Assembly (NCBI RefSeq): GCF_002930615.1
Contig: NZ_PSNX01000001.1
Coordinates: 1 to 64,000, forward strand
DNA from: Caldimonas caldifontis
GTDB lineage: Bacteria > Pseudomonadota > Gammaproteobacteria > Burkholderiales > Burkholderiaceae_C
Direction: 5' to 3'
DNA length: 64,000 nucleotides
Both the position numbers and the translations under genes were made by a program. The notes beneath the pieces are model-generated. The model worked only from the letters and a program-made list of their open reading frames with translations, was not told the DNA's origin and made no database searches. This document shows, in pieces, positions 46,017 through 55,549 of this stretch (its first letter is position 1; every line of letters begins with the position of its first letter).

Positions 46017-48695
46017 ATGCATGCGACAGACCTTTTCCTGCGGCCCGCCTGGCGGATCGTGATGCCGGCGGCGCTGGCCTTCAGCCTGGGGGCCTGTGCC
46101 AGCACCCCGGGCGCGCCGGCCGACGCAGCATCAGCCCCGGCTTCGCCACCCGCGACGCGGCCTGCCCCCGCAAGCCCGCAAGCCTTTGCCGAGGTCGTGA
46201 AAGGGGCCACCCGCGAGGATGGCCACCTGCCGACCTGGCGTCGCGACGACAAAGTCTGGATCGAGCTTGCGCCCGCGCGGCTGGGGCAGCCCTTTCTGCT
46301 GACCATCAACATCACGGGCTCGGTGGGGCAGCGTGGCCTGTATGCGAGCCAGATGGGGCGCAGCTGGCTGGTGGAGTGGCGTCGTATGGGCGATCGCCTG
46401 CAACTCATTGCGCTGAACACCGCCGTGCGGGCCGACGGGGACGCGGCGCTGAGCCGCGCCGTGCGCGAGGGCTATTCCGACAGCCTGCTCGCCGCGCTGC
46501 CGCTGGCCAGTGCGCCGCATCCGCAGCACCAGGCGGTGCTGGTGGATGCGAGCTTCCTGCTGGGCGACATCGCCGGCTATGGCAGCGCGATCGAGTCGGC
46601 CTTCCGCCTGAGCTACACGCTGGATCGTGCCAATTCGCAGATCGAGCGGGTGCGCCAGTCCGAGCGGCTCACGGCGGTGCAGGTGCGTCAGCATCACACG
46701 GTGCCGCGTTTGCCCGTGCTGCCGCCGGCCGCGAACGGCCCCGCGGCGGTGGCCCGGCCCTCGCCACCCACGGTGCTGCCTGATGCCCGCAGCTTCTTCG
46801 TGGACCTGGTCTACAACTTCCTCGCACTGCCCGAGCAGCCGATGCGCCCGCGCGCCGCCGACCCGCGCCTGGGGCACTTCACCCATGCCCACACCGACCT
46901 CACACGCGACCTGCCCGTGCAGCCACGGGTGCACCACATCGCGCGCTGGCGACTGGAGAAGGCCGACCCGATGGCCGAGCGTTCGCCGCCGCGCGAACCC
47001 ATTGTCTTCTGGCTCGACCGCAACATTCCCGAGCGCTACCGCGAGGCCGTGCGCGCCGGCGTGCTGGAGTGGAACCTCGCGTTCGAGCGCATCGGTTTCG
47101 TCGGCGCCATCGAGGCCCGCCAGCAGCCCGACGATGCCGACTGGGACAACATGGATGCGCGGCATGCCTCGATCCGGTGGTATGTCGGCATCGATGCGGC
47201 CTCGGCCCGCGGCCCCCACCACGCCGATCCGCGCACCGGCGAGATCCTCGATGCCGACATCGCGATCGCCGACCTGTTTGCGCGGGGCGCGCGCCGCTTC
47301 ATCGTCGACACCCCGCGCGGCAGCACTGAGGAGCGCCTGGCCGAACTGACAGCCGCCTGGCGTGGCGAAGGGGCCCCGGCGGCCTGCCACTACGCCCGTG
47401 AAGTGGCCGCCGAAGCCCAGTTCGCCTGGGAACTGCTGGAGGCACGCGGTGACATCGTCCCCGACGGCCCCCAGGCCGAGGCCTTCGTACAGGCGGTGAT
47501 CAAGGACGTGGTGATGCACGAGGTGGGCCATGCCCTGGGCCTGAAGCACAACTTCAAGGCGTCCACGGCGGTGTCCTTCGCTCGCCTGGGCGATGCGGCC
47601 TACACCGCGGCGCGCGGGACCTCGGGTTCGGTGATGGACTACAACGCCTACAACATCGCCCCCGCCGGCCAGCCGCAGGGCGCCATCGTCAACACGACGC
47701 TGGGGCCGTACGACTACTGGGCCATCGAATACGCCTACCGGCCCTTCGCGAGCGACGAGGAGGTGCAGGGCCTGGCCCGCATCGCCGCGCGCAGCGGCGA
47801 GCCCGCGCTGGCCTATGCCGACGACTTCGACGCGGGCGGGCTGGGGGGCATCGAGAGCTTCGATCCGCTGGCCAACCGCTTCGACCTGGGCGACGACCCC
47901 CTGACCTACTACGAGCGCCGCCTCGTGCTGTCGCAGGAACTGTGGCAGCGCGTGCAGGCGCGTGAACCTCAGGCGGGCGAGGATCCGCTGCGTGCCCGGC
48001 GGGCCATGCTCAGTGGCTTCGGGCCACTGCGCACATCAGCCGACCTGGCTGCGAAGTACGTGGGCGGCATGGTGCAGGTGCGCGACCTGCCGGGGCCGCG
48101 GGCCCGGCCCACCTACACGCCCGTGGCGGCGGCCGAGCAGCGCCGCGCGCTCACCTTTCTCACCCGCCATCTGTTCAGCGAGGACAACTTCCGCTTCCGT
48201 CCCGAGTTCCTGCGCAGCCTGCCCACCGACTACCTCGATCGCAACGTGGCCGGGCCGGTGTCGGTGCCCGAGCTGGTGCGCAGCGTGCAGGCCACCGTGC
48301 TCGACCGCCTGTTGAGCGCGGGCACGGCCACGCGTGTGCTGGAGATGCCGCTCTACGCGAGCGCAGGTGAGCCGGTGATGGGGCTGGACGAGGTGTACCG
48401 GCGCCTGCAGGCGGCCGTGTGGAGTGAGCTGCGTCGAGGTGGCGAGATTGCCCCGCTGCGCCGCCAGCTGCAGCGCGAGCATCTGCAGCGGCTGTCGGCG
48501 CTGCTCACGCGCGGTTCGGGGGCCTTGCCGGCCGATGCGCTGAGCCTGCAGGGCCTGCTGGCACGCGAGTTGCTGGCCGAGCTGGACCACGCGTTGCGCC
48601 GCCCGGGCGGGTCGGTGACCACGCGGGCTCATCTGGAGGACAGCCGCGCCCTGCTGGCACGTTCGCTGGATGCGTCCTTCCTGCGCCAGCCCTGA
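46017..48695 (+). CDS. Zinc-dependent metalloprotease lipoprotein (DUF5117/DUF4953 type)
   Basis: 892 residues. Signal peptide with lipobox L-G-A-C, lipidated Cys27, so an outer- or inner-membrane lipoprotein facing the periplasm. After a DUF5117-like beta-rich region comes the metzincin zinc site H-E-x2-H-x2-G-x2-H (His501, Glu502, His505, His511; HEVGHALGLKHNF), with a Met-turn candidate in SVMDYNAYN. The C-terminal DUF4953 region is helical. The substrate is unknown. CATCAT lies 6 bases before the ATG. Single gene between divergent yqiA and convergent PNPox-like gene. Confidence 0.88.
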   Translation: MHATDLFLRPAWRIVMPAALAFSLGACASTPGAPADAASAPASPPATRPAPASPQAFAEVVKGATREDGHLPTWRRDDKVWIELAPARLGQPFLLTINITGSVGQRGLYASQMGRSWLVEWRRMGDRLQLIALNTAVRADGDAALSRAVREGYSDSLLAALPLASAPHPQHQAVLVDASFLLGDIAGYGSAIESAFRLSYTLDRANSQIERVRQSERLTAVQVRQHHTVPRLPVLPPAANGPAAVARPSPPTVLPDARSFFVDLVYNFLALPEQPMRPRAADPRLGHFTHAHTDLTRDLPVQPRVHHIARWRLEKADPMAERSPPREPIVFWLDRNIPERYREAVRAGVLEWNLAFERIGFVGAIEARQQPDDADWDNMDARHASIRWYVGIDAASARGPHHADPRTGEILDADIAIADLFARGARRFIVDTPRGSTEERLAELTAAWRGEGAPAACHYAREVAAEAQFAWELLEARGDIVPDGPQAEAFVQAVIKDVVMHEVGHALGLKHNFKASTAVSFARLGDAAYTAARGTSGSVMDYNAYNIAPAGQPQGAIVNTTLGPYDYWAIEYAYRPFASDEEVQGLARIAARSGEPALAYADDFDAGGLGGIESFDPLANRFDLGDDPLTYYERRLVLSQELWQRVQAREPQAGEDPLRARRAMLSGFGPLRTSADLAAKYVGGMVQVRDLPGPRARPTYTPVAAAEQRRALTFLTRHLFSEDNFRFRPEFLRSLPTDYLDRNVAGPVSVPELVRSVQATVLDRLLSAGTATRVLEMPLYASAGEPVMGLDEVYRRLQAAVWSELRRGGEIAPLRRQLQREHLQRLSALLTRGSGALPADALSLQGLLARELLAELDHALRRPGGSVTTRAHLEDSRALLARSLDASFLRQP

Positions 48696-48716
48696 GGCAG
48701 CGATCGGGGGGGGGTC

Positions 48717-49280
48717 TCAGGGCTGCAGCCAGCGCGCGCCGTCGGCGTCGAATCGTGCGCGGCGGTGACCGTCGCGGTGCAGCTCCAGCCAGTCCAGGCT
48801 GTCCACCCGGGCAAAGAGCACGCCGAAGTGCCCACGATCGTCACGCGGCAGGACCGGGCGCACCGGGTCGTCGATCACACTGCCGGGCGGCAACGGCGAG
48901 AGGTAGTCCTGGGCCGCCGGCGAAAGCTTCAGCCGCGCCCAACGCGACAGCACGCTCACGCCCTGGGTGTCGAGGCTGAGCTGCACGCGGCAGCGCAGCT
49001 GCCAGCCCAGCACAGACGACCACATCACCACGGTGGCGGTGGGCTGCTCGAGGCACTGGGCGACCTTGCCCGAGCGGATGTCGGTGTAGAAGACCAGGGT
49101 GCGGGTGGGCGGATCGACCTCGCGCAGCACCACCACGCGGGCATCGGCCCCGTCGGACAGCCCGGTGGCCAGCACCGGCGTGCGCCAGGCGTGATGTTTG
49201 TCAAGGGCCGCGCGGGCCAGTTCCTGCCACACCGCTGCTTCGATGGCAGCGAGCGTGTCAGGGCGTTCAGCGCGGGCCAT
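48717..49280 (-). CDS. Pyridoxamine-phosphate-oxidase-family FMN-binding protein
   Basis: 187 residues. Split-barrel flavin fold: DARVVVLREVDPPTRTLVFYTDIRSGKVAQ is the FMN-binding strand-loop; the C-terminus has the HFGVLFARVDSLDWLELHRDGHRRARF pattern. Shorter than PdxH (about 215) and without its C-terminal PNPOx signature, so the substrate is uncertain. Follows lysS by 8 bases on the same strand, probably co-transcribed. Confidence 0.85.
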   Translation of the reverse strand: MARAERPDTLAAIEAAVWQELARAALDKHHAWRTPVLATGLSDGADARVVVLREVDPPTRTLVFYTDIRSGKVAQCLEQPTATVVMWSSVLGWQLRCRVQLSLDTQGVSVLSRWARLKLSPAAQDYLSPLPPGSVIDDPVRPVLPRDDRGHFGVLFARVDSLDWLELHRDGHRRARFDADGARWLQP

Positions 49281-49288
49281 GATCGGTG

Positions 49289-50815
49289 TCAATGCTCTCG
49301 GCGCAGGGCGGGGAAGAGGATCACATCGCGGATGCTGGGGCTGTCGGTCAGCAGCATGATGAGCCGGTCGATGCCGATGCCACACCCCCCGGTCGGGGGC
49401 ATGCCGTACTCGAGCGCCCGGATGAAGTCGGCATCGAAGTACATGGCCTCTTCGTCGCCGGCGTCCTTGTTCGCCACCTGCGCGTGGAACCGGGCGGCCT
49501 GATCTTCGGCGTCATTCAGCTCGGAGAATCCGTTGGCGATCTCGCGCCCGGTGGCGTACAGCTCGAAGCGCTCGGTCTTGGAGGGGTCGGTGTCGGATGC
49601 ACGTGCCAGCGGCGACACCTCCACCGGGTGGTCGATGATGAAGGTGGGCTCCCAGAGCTTGTCTTCCACCAATTCCTCGAACACGGCGAACTGCAACTGC
49701 GACAGGCCCCAGTGGGCCGGCGCTTCCTTGCCCAGGATCTTGAGCTCTGCGCGAAGATAGTCCGGGTCGTCGAGCTGGGTGTCGTTCAGGCGCGGAGCGT
49801 GCTGGAGCAGGGCATCGCGGATGCTCAGTCGCGCAAAAGGCTGTTCAAGGTCCACCACGCGGCCCTGGTAGGTGAGGGTGGCCGAGCCGGTCGCGTCGCG
49901 CGCGGCCTGGCGGATCAGCGCTTCGGTGTAGTCCATCAGGTCGTGGTAGTTCCAGTAGGCCGCATAGAACTCCATCATCGTGAACTCGGGGTTGTGGCGC
50001 ACCGAGATGCCTTCGTTGCGGAAGTTGCGGTTGATCTCGAACACCCGCTCGAAGCCGCCCACGATCAGGCGCTTGAGGTAGAGCTCCGGCGCGATGCGCA
50101 GGAACATCTCCTGGTCGAGCGCGTTGTGGTGGGTCACGAAGGGCTTGGCGTTCGCCCCGCCCGGGATGGGGTGGAGCATGGGCGTTTCCACCTCCAGGAA
50201 ACCGTGGCCGGTCATGAACTCTCGGATGGAACTCACCGCCTTGCTGCGCGCCACGAAGCGGCGCCGTGCCTCCTCGTCGGTCATCAGGTCGACGTAGCGC
50301 TGGCGGTACTTCTGCTCCTGGTCGGTCATGCCGTGGAACTTGTCCGGCAGCGGGCGCAGGCTCTTGGTGAGCAGGCGCAGGCGCGTCACCAGCACCGAGA
50401 GCTCACCGGTCTTGGTCTTGAAGAGCTGGCCTTCGGCGCCGAGGATGTCGCCCAGGTCCCAGTGCTTGAAGGCGGCGTACACCTCTTCGCCCACGCCGTC
50501 GCGCGTCACGTAGAGCTGGAGGCGGCCGCTGGCATCCTGCAGCGTGCAGAAGCTGGCCTTGCCCATCACGCGCTTGAGCATCATGCGCCCGGCCACGCTG
50601 ACGTTGAGCTTGAGCGGCTCCAGCGCCTCGTTCGGCATCTCGCCGTACTGCTGCACCAGGGCCGCGGCCCGGTGCTGGGGCTTGAAATCGTTCGGGAAGG
50701 CCACCCCCTGCTGACGGATCGCGGCGAGCTTCTCGCGGCGCTCGGCGATCAGCTGGTTGGTGTCGGTGGCCGGGGCAGCAGCCTCGGCGGCGGCAGGCGT
50801 CGCGCGGTCGGTCAT
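49289..50815 (-). CDS. lysS: Lysyl-tRNA synthetase (class II)
   Basis: 508 residues. N-terminal OB-fold anticodon-binding domain and class II catalytic core: motif 2 [20 protein letters not shown] and motif 3 [13 protein letters not shown]. An Ala-rich N-terminal extension precedes [17 protein letters not shown] 29 bases upstream is a probable -10. Divergent from the glycan flippase. Confidence 0.97.
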   Translation of the reverse strand: MTDRATPAAAEAAAPATDTNQLIAERREKLAAIRQQGVAFPNDFKPQHRAAALVQQYGEMPNEALEPLKLNVSVAGRMMLKRVMGKASFCTLQDASGRLQLYVTRDGVGEEVYAAFKHWDLGDILGAEGQLFKTKTGELSVLVTRLRLLTKSLRPLPDKFHGMTDQEQKYRQRYVDLMTDEEARRRFVARSKAVSSIREFMTGHGFLEVETPMLHPIPGGANAKPFVTHHNALDQEMFLRIAPELYLKRLIVGGFERVFEINRNFRNEGISVRHNPEFTMMEFYAAYWNYHDLMDYTEALIRQAARDATGSATLTYQGRVVDLEQPFARLSIRDALLQHAPRLNDTQLDDPDYLRAELKILGKEAPAHWGLSQLQFAVFEELVEDKLWEPTFIIDHPVEVSPLARASDTDPSKTERFELYATGREIANGFSELNDAEDQAARFHAQVANKDAGDEEAMYFDADFIRALEYGMPPTGGCGIGIDRLIMLLTDSPSIRDVILFPALRREH

Positions 50816-50844
50816 GGTGGGGGCGGAAGGCGGGAAAACGCACG

Positions 50845-50850
50845 ATTTTA
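50845..50850 (-). promoter_or_regulatory. Putative -10 element of lysS
   Basis: TAAAAT on the minus strand, 29 bases before the start codon. The -35 is unclear. Confidence 0.4.
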
Positions 50851-50852
50851 CC

Positions 50853-50868
50853 GGGCCGGCGCCGGCCC
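50853..50868. repeat. 16-bp perfect palindrome between lysS and the glycan operon
   Basis: GGGCCGGC/GCCGGCCC without a loop, placed just upstream of the lysS -10 and about 58 bases before the flippase start. Possible operator for either divergent unit, but GC-rich palindromes also arise by chance. Confidence 0.35.
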
Positions 50869-50926
50869 GACCGCCCCCGTATCATCCCGCCGATCCGCGC
50901 CTGCGCTGCCCCAGTGTGCCCATTCG

Positions 50927-52168
50927 ATGCCTGCTTCCCTGACCCGCTCGGCCTTCAGTCATTTCCTGGCGAGGCTGACCGCCGTGGGTCTGGGGCTTGC
51001 TTTGCTGGCCCTGGCGGCGCGCCAGGGGCCGGCCGAGCAAGGGGTGTTCTCGCTGCTGGTGGCCACCGAGGCGGTCTTTGCCGCGCTCTTCTCCGGCTTC
51101 GGCCTGGTGGTGGCGCGCCAGGTGTCCCATCACCGCGAAGCGGCTGCCCGCTGGCTGGGAGGGGCCCTGGTGCTGGCGCTGGGCGCCGGCGGCGTGGGGG
51201 CGCTGGTGTTCTGGGCCGCGGGCGGGGCGCTGGCCGATGCGCCGGCCTACCGCTACCTGCCGGCCCTGGCCCTGGCGGCGCCCTGGCTGCTGCTCACGCC
51301 CACGGTGTCGGGCCTGTACCTGGGGCTTGGCCGCATGGGGCCGATCAATGCCCTGACCGTTGCACCTCCGGCGGTGGCGCTGCTCGCGATCGGGGTCTGG
51401 GCACTGGCCGGACAGCCCGTGACCCTGTGGGCCGTCATGATGGTCTGGCTGGGCGCCCGCATGCTCGTGGGCCTGGCCGGGGCGGCCTGGGCGTGGCGCG
51501 ACCAGCGCGGCCGCGCGCCCGACTGGCCCGCCTGGCGCACCCAGGCGGGCTTCTGCACCGTGCTGGGCCTGACCAACCTCATCAGCTGGCTCAACTACCG
51601 CATCGACCTCTTCATCGTGGAAGCCTTCGGCAGCCTCTCGGCCACCGGCGTCTACGCCATCGCGGTGACGGTGACCGAGTTGCTGTGGTTCATCTCGTCC
51701 TCGGTGAGCGCTGCCGCGTATGGCCGCATCGGCCAGCCCGACCGTGAGGCGGCCGCGAAGCTGACCGTGCGCCTGATCCACTTCAACCTGGCGGTGCTGT
51801 TGATCGCCTCGCCGTTGCTGGTCGCCCTGGCGGCCTGGGGCTTGCCGCGGGTGCTGGGCGAGCCCTATGCCGACGCCGTGCCGCTGATGCTGTGGTTGTT
51901 GCCCGGCGTGTGGGCCTATGGCTGCGCGTCGACGCTGTCGGCCTACTACACCAACTTCCTGGGCAAGCCCCGCCTGTCAGCCGCGGTGGCAGGGGCATCG
52001 TTGCTGATCAACGTGGGGGCCTGCCTGGTGCTCGTGCCCCGCCTGGGCGCCACGGGTGCGGCGATCGCCACCTCGCTATCGTATGGGCTGGCCATCACCT
52101 GGGGCCTCGCGCTGTTCCGGCGACACGCGGGCCTGCGCTGGCGCGACCTGCTGCGGCCGTCCCGGTAG
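50927..52168 (+). CDS. Polysaccharide flippase (Wzx/MATE-like, oligosaccharide export)
   Basis: 413 residues with about 12 membrane helices. Polysaccharide-synthesis (MVF/Wzx-type) pattern with TRSAFSHFLARL start, RIDLFIVEAFGS in helix 7 and NVGACLVLVPRLGATGAAIAT near the end. Would move an undecaprenyl-PP-linked oligosaccharide across the inner membrane. First gene of the eight-gene glycan cluster; TATCAT at about 50880 may be its -10. No wzy or wzz in the cluster. Confidence 0.87.
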   Translation: MPASLTRSAFSHFLARLTAVGLGLALLALAARQGPAEQGVFSLLVATEAVFAALFSGFGLVVARQVSHHREAAARWLGGALVLALGAGGVGALVFWAAGGALADAPAYRYLPALALAAPWLLLTPTVSGLYLGLGRMGPINALTVAPPAVALLAIGVWALAGQPVTLWAVMMVWLGARMLVGLAGAAWAWRDQRGRAPDWPAWRTQAGFCTVLGLTNLISWLNYRIDLFIVEAFGSLSATGVYAIAVTVTELLWFISSSVSAAAYGRIGQPDREAAAKLTVRLIHFNLAVLLIASPLLVALAAWGLPRVLGEPYADAVPLMLWLLPGVWAYGCASTLSAYYTNFLGKPRLSAAVAGASLLINVGACLVLVPRLGATGAAIATSLSYGLAITWGLALFRRHAGLRWRDLLRPSR

Positions 52169-52193
52169 ACTGTCGCGCCTGCCCTCTGACACG

Positions 52194-52769
52194 ATGTCGA
52201 TCAAGTCCTGGATCATCCGAGCCCTGCGTGCGTGGCTGCGTCCGCGCATGCTCTACGGCCATCGCCACCCCTCGGGGGTCTGGCTCGCCCACACCCGCAT
52301 CGGCAGCACCACCGCGCTGGAAAGCCCCGACCGCCTCGACATCGGTGACCATGTCTTCATCGGGCATCACAACTTCATCGATGCATCGGGCGGTCTCACG
52401 ATCGGCGAGGGCGCGCAGATCACCAACCATGTGTCGGTGCTCACCCACTCCAGCCATCGCGCCACCCGGCTGATGGGACGCGACTATTTTGGCGACCCGC
52501 AGCCCCTGGGCTTCGTGCGCCAACCCACCGTGATCGGGCCCTACTGCTTCATCGGCGCGAACAGTGTGGTCATGCCCGGCAGCCGCCTGGGCCGGGGTGT
52601 GCTGGTGCGTGCCTTCAGCTATGTGGACGGCGAGTTCCCCGACTACGCCATCCTGGGCGGCCAGCCGGCCCGTGTGATCGGCGACGTGCGCGACGGCGAC
52701 GCGGCCTGGATCGAGCGCCACCCGAAGGCGGCAGCCACTTACTGCGGCCAGGGCTGGCCTGGGCGATGA
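52194..52769 (+). CDS. Left-handed-beta-helix acyltransferase
   Basis: 191 residues. Hexapeptide-repeat strands (RLDIGDHVFIGHHNFID, LTIGEGAQITNHVSVLTHSSH, PTVIGPYCFIGANSVVMPG) form a WbbJ/CapG-type O-acetyltransferase, with the paired His of LTHSSH as likely catalytic region. Presumably acetylates a sugar of the glycan. It has no N-terminal nucleotide-sugar domain as PglD would. Its stop overlaps the next start (ATGA). Confidence 0.87.
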   Translation: MSIKSWIIRALRAWLRPRMLYGHRHPSGVWLAHTRIGSTTALESPDRLDIGDHVFIGHHNFIDASGGLTIGEGAQITNHVSVLTHSSHRATRLMGRDYFGDPQPLGFVRQPTVIGPYCFIGANSVVMPGSRLGRGVLVRAFSYVDGEFPDYAILGGQPARVIGDVRDGDAAWIERHPKAAATYCGQGWPGR

Positions 52770-53833
52770 GCGACCCCCACCTGGTGTTCGTGGCCGATGC
52801 CACCAGCGTGCACACGCGCCGCTGGGTGTCGGCCATCGCTGAGCGAGGCTTTCGCTGCAGCGTGATCTCTCGCCACGAGGGCGACGTGCCGGGCGCCGAG
52901 GTGCATGCACTCCACACACCCGACGGCCGCTGGCCCTGGTTGGCCGCGTTGCCGCGCGTGCGCTCGCTGGCGCGCTCGCTGCGGCCCGACCTGATGCACG
53001 GCCACTACCTCACTTCCTACGGCTTCTGGGCGGGCAGTGTGGGCCACCATCCCCTGGTGCTCTCGGCCTGGGGCTCGGACGTGCTGGTGAGCCCGCGCCA
53101 GAGCCGCCTGGTGCGCGCGCTCACCGGCTGGACGCTGCGCCGCGCCGACCTCATCACCGCCGACAGCCAGGACATGCTCGAAGCCATTGCCGCCTATCGC
53201 CCGCGCGCAGCCCTGCACCAGGTGCTCTGGGGGGTGGACACGGCGAAGTTCGTCGCGGTCCACAAGGCGCCGAGCCCGCTGCGCCTGGTGAGCCCGCGCA
53301 ACTGGGAGCCCAACTACCGCATCGACCTCGTTCTGCACGCCGTGGCCCAGTTGCGCGAGCGCCGGCCGATGCTGCCTGTGGAACTGCACCTGTGCGGCGG
53401 CGGCCCGCTCGAGTCGGCGCTGCGCGCCCAGGCCGAATCGCTGGGCCTGCAAGGCGTGGTGCATTGGCACGGCCGGGTCGATGAAGACCGCCTGGCCGAG
53501 ATCGTGCGCAACGCCCATCTGGCCGTCTCGGTGCCCGAGAGCGACGCCACCTCGGTGGCCTTGCTGGAAGCCATGGCCGCCGGCCTGGCGGTGGTCGTCA
53601 GCGACCTGCCAGCCAACCGCCAGTGGGTCGATGGCCGCGGCGGCCGCCTGGTGCCGGTGGGCGATGGCGCGGCCCTGGCCCAGGCCCTGGTCGAACTCGC
53701 CGGCGACCTGCAAGTGCTGGAGGCCATGGGACGCCATAACCGTCGCCGCGTGGTGCCCGAGGTGTCGCGCGACGAGCAGATGGACCGCATGGCCGCGCTC
53801 TACCGCGAGCTGCTTGGCCAGAGAGGCCGCTGA
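52766..53833 (+). CDS. GT4-family glycosyltransferase
   Basis: 355 residues. GT-B fold: VFVADATSVHTRRWVSAIA start, LSAWGSDVL in the N-domain, and the nucleotide-sugar site ending in LLEAMAAGLAVVVSDLPAN. The usual E-x7-E motif is Asp260-x7-Glu268 here, a common variant. Retaining transferase, donor unknown. Overlaps both neighbours by 1-4 bases, so tightly coupled. Confidence 0.9.
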   Translation: MSDPHLVFVADATSVHTRRWVSAIAERGFRCSVISRHEGDVPGAEVHALHTPDGRWPWLAALPRVRSLARSLRPDLMHGHYLTSYGFWAGSVGHHPLVLSAWGSDVLVSPRQSRLVRALTGWTLRRADLITADSQDMLEAIAAYRPRAALHQVLWGVDTAKFVAVHKAPSPLRLVSPRNWEPNYRIDLVLHAVAQLRERRPMLPVELHLCGGGPLESALRAQAESLGLQGVVHWHGRVDEDRLAEIVRNAHLAVSVPESDATSVALLEAMAAGLAVVVSDLPANRQWVDGRGGRLVPVGDGAALAQALVELAGDLQVLEAMGRHNRRRVVPEVSRDEQMDRMAALYRELLGQRGR

Positions 53834-54843
53834 TGCCCACCGTCTCGGTGATCGTGCCCTGCCGCAACGAGCGCGCCCACCTCGAGGCCTTCTGCACCTC
53901 GTTGCGGGCTCAGCAGCTCCCCGAGGGCTGGACGATGGAGGTGCTGGTGGCCGACGGCGACAGCGACGACGGCAGCCGCGCCTGGCTGGACGACAACGCC
54001 GAACGCTTCGCACTGCAGCTGGTCGACAACCCGCAGCGCATCGTCTCCGCCGGCTTGAACCGTGCGCTGGCGGCCAGCCGGGGTGAAGTGATCGTGCGCA
54101 TGGACGTGCACACCACCTATGCCAGCGACTACGTCGCCCAATGCCTCGCGGCCTTGCAGGCCAGCGGGGCGGACAACGTCGGCGGCCCCTGGCGGGCACA
54201 AGGCGAAGGGGCGCTGTCCTCGGCCATCGCTGCGGCCTTCCAGTCGCGCTGGCTGGCCGGCGGCGCCCGCTCGCGCCAGGTTGAGTACAGCGGCTGGGTC
54301 GACACCGTGTACCTGGGCTGCTGGCCGCGCGCCACCTTCGAACGCTTCGGCGGCTTCGACGAGACGCTCGTGCGCAACCAGGACGACGAACACAACCTGC
54401 GCATCACGCGCGGCGGCGGCCGGATCTGGCAGTCGGCTGCCATCCGATCCGCCTATCGCCCGCGCGATTCGCTGGCGGCCCTGTGGCGGCAGTACCAGCA
54501 GTACGGCTACTGGAAACCTTTCGTGATCCGCAAGCATGGGGGGGCAGCTTCGCTGCGCCACTGGCTGCCGGGTGGGCTGGTGCTGGGCCTGGCATTCAGC
54601 GCTGCCCTGGCCGTTGCGGGCGGGCCCGGTTGGATGGCGGCCCTGCTGCCCGGGCTCTACCTCGCGGTGGTGCTGGCCGCCTCGCTCGCGATCGCTGCGC
54701 AGACCCGCTGGTCGTACCTCACGTGGCTGCCGCTGGTGATCCCGGCCTGTCACCTGGGCTATGGCCTGGGCTTCCTGCTGGGGGTGTTCGATGCCTGGCG
54801 AGGGCAGGGGCCCCGTGCACGCATGGGGCGGCTCAGCCGTTGA
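53833..54843 (+). CDS. GT2-family glycosyltransferase (ExoA-like)
   Basis: 336 residues. GT-A fold with VSVIVPCRNERAHL, ADGDSDDGS and metal site MDVH (Asp91); acceptor region RNQDDEHNLRITRGGGRIW. About three C-terminal membrane helices (roughly 247-320) tie it to the membrane, as in ExoA/succinoglycan-type transferases. Probably adds a sugar to the lipid-linked intermediate. One-base overlap (TGATG) with the GT4 gene. Confidence 0.9.
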   Translation: MPTVSVIVPCRNERAHLEAFCTSLRAQQLPEGWTMEVLVADGDSDDGSRAWLDDNAERFALQLVDNPQRIVSAGLNRALAASRGEVIVRMDVHTTYASDYVAQCLAALQASGADNVGGPWRAQGEGALSSAIAAAFQSRWLAGGARSRQVEYSGWVDTVYLGCWPRATFERFGGFDETLVRNQDDEHNLRITRGGGRIWQSAAIRSAYRPRDSLAALWRQYQQYGYWKPFVIRKHGGAASLRHWLPGGLVLGLAFSAALAVAGGPGWMAALLPGLYLAVVLAASLAIAAQTRWSYLTWLPLVIPACHLGYGLGFLLGVFDAWRGQGPRARMGRLSR

Positions 54844-54850
54844 GGAGGCG

Positions 54851-55549
54851 ATGACCCCACCCGACGAACTGGACGCCGTGCGCGCGCGCTATGCCCGCCG
54901 CACGAGCGACGACCCCCGCTACAGCCTGCTGAACCCGGCGGCCCTGGCGGCCTGGCAGGAGCGCCAGCGCGCCATCGCCGCCCTGTTCCGGCGGCTGGGC
55001 TGGCACGACCTGTCACAGCGTCGCCTGGTCGAGGTCGGCTGCGGCACGGGCGGCCTCTTGCTCGACGCGCTGCAGTTCGGCTTCGTCCCCGCCCACCTCA
55101 CCGGCCTGGAGCTGCTGACCGAGCGAGCCACGCGCGCCCGCGAGCGCCTGCCAGCGGCCCTGCGCGTCCTGGAGGGCGATGCGGGGGCTGCACCCATCGC
55201 GCCCGCCAGCCAGGACGTGGTGCTGCAGTCCACGGTGTTCTCCTCCCTGCTCGACGACACGGTCCAGCAGACCCTGGCCGACACGATGTGGCGCTGGGTG
55301 CGCCCGGGCGGCGGCGTGCTCTGGTATGACTTCACCGTGAACAACCCACGCAACCCGGACGTGCGCGGTGTGCCACTGACGCGGGTGCGCGCGCTTTTTC
55401 CTCAGGGTCGGATCGAAGCCCGCCGCCTCACGCTGGCCCCGCCGCTGGCCCGCGCGCTCGTGCGGCTGCACCCGTCTGCCTACACTGTGGCCAACGCTGT
55501 GCCGCTGCTGCGCACCCACATCCTGGCCTGGATCGCCAAACCCGCATGA
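54851..55549 (+). CDS. SAM-dependent class I methyltransferase
   Basis: 232 residues. Motif [10 protein letters not shown] (residues 60-68) and an acidic [14 protein letters not shown] follow-on; [18 protein letters not shown] after the core resembles methyltransferases of polysaccharide clusters that cap or modify sugars. The start is fixed by GGAGGCG directly upstream. Overlaps the aminotransferase start by 4 bases. Confidence 0.85.
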   Translation: MTPPDELDAVRARYARRTSDDPRYSLLNPAALAAWQERQRAIAALFRRLGWHDLSQRRLVEVGCGTGGLLLDALQFGFVPAHLTGLELLTERATRARERLPAALRVLEGDAGAAPIAPASQDVVLQSTVFSSLLDDTVQQTLADTMWRWVRPGGGVLWYDFTVNNPRNPDVRGVPLTRVRALFPQGRIEARRLTLAPPLARALVRLHPSAYTVANAVPLLRTHILAWIAKPA

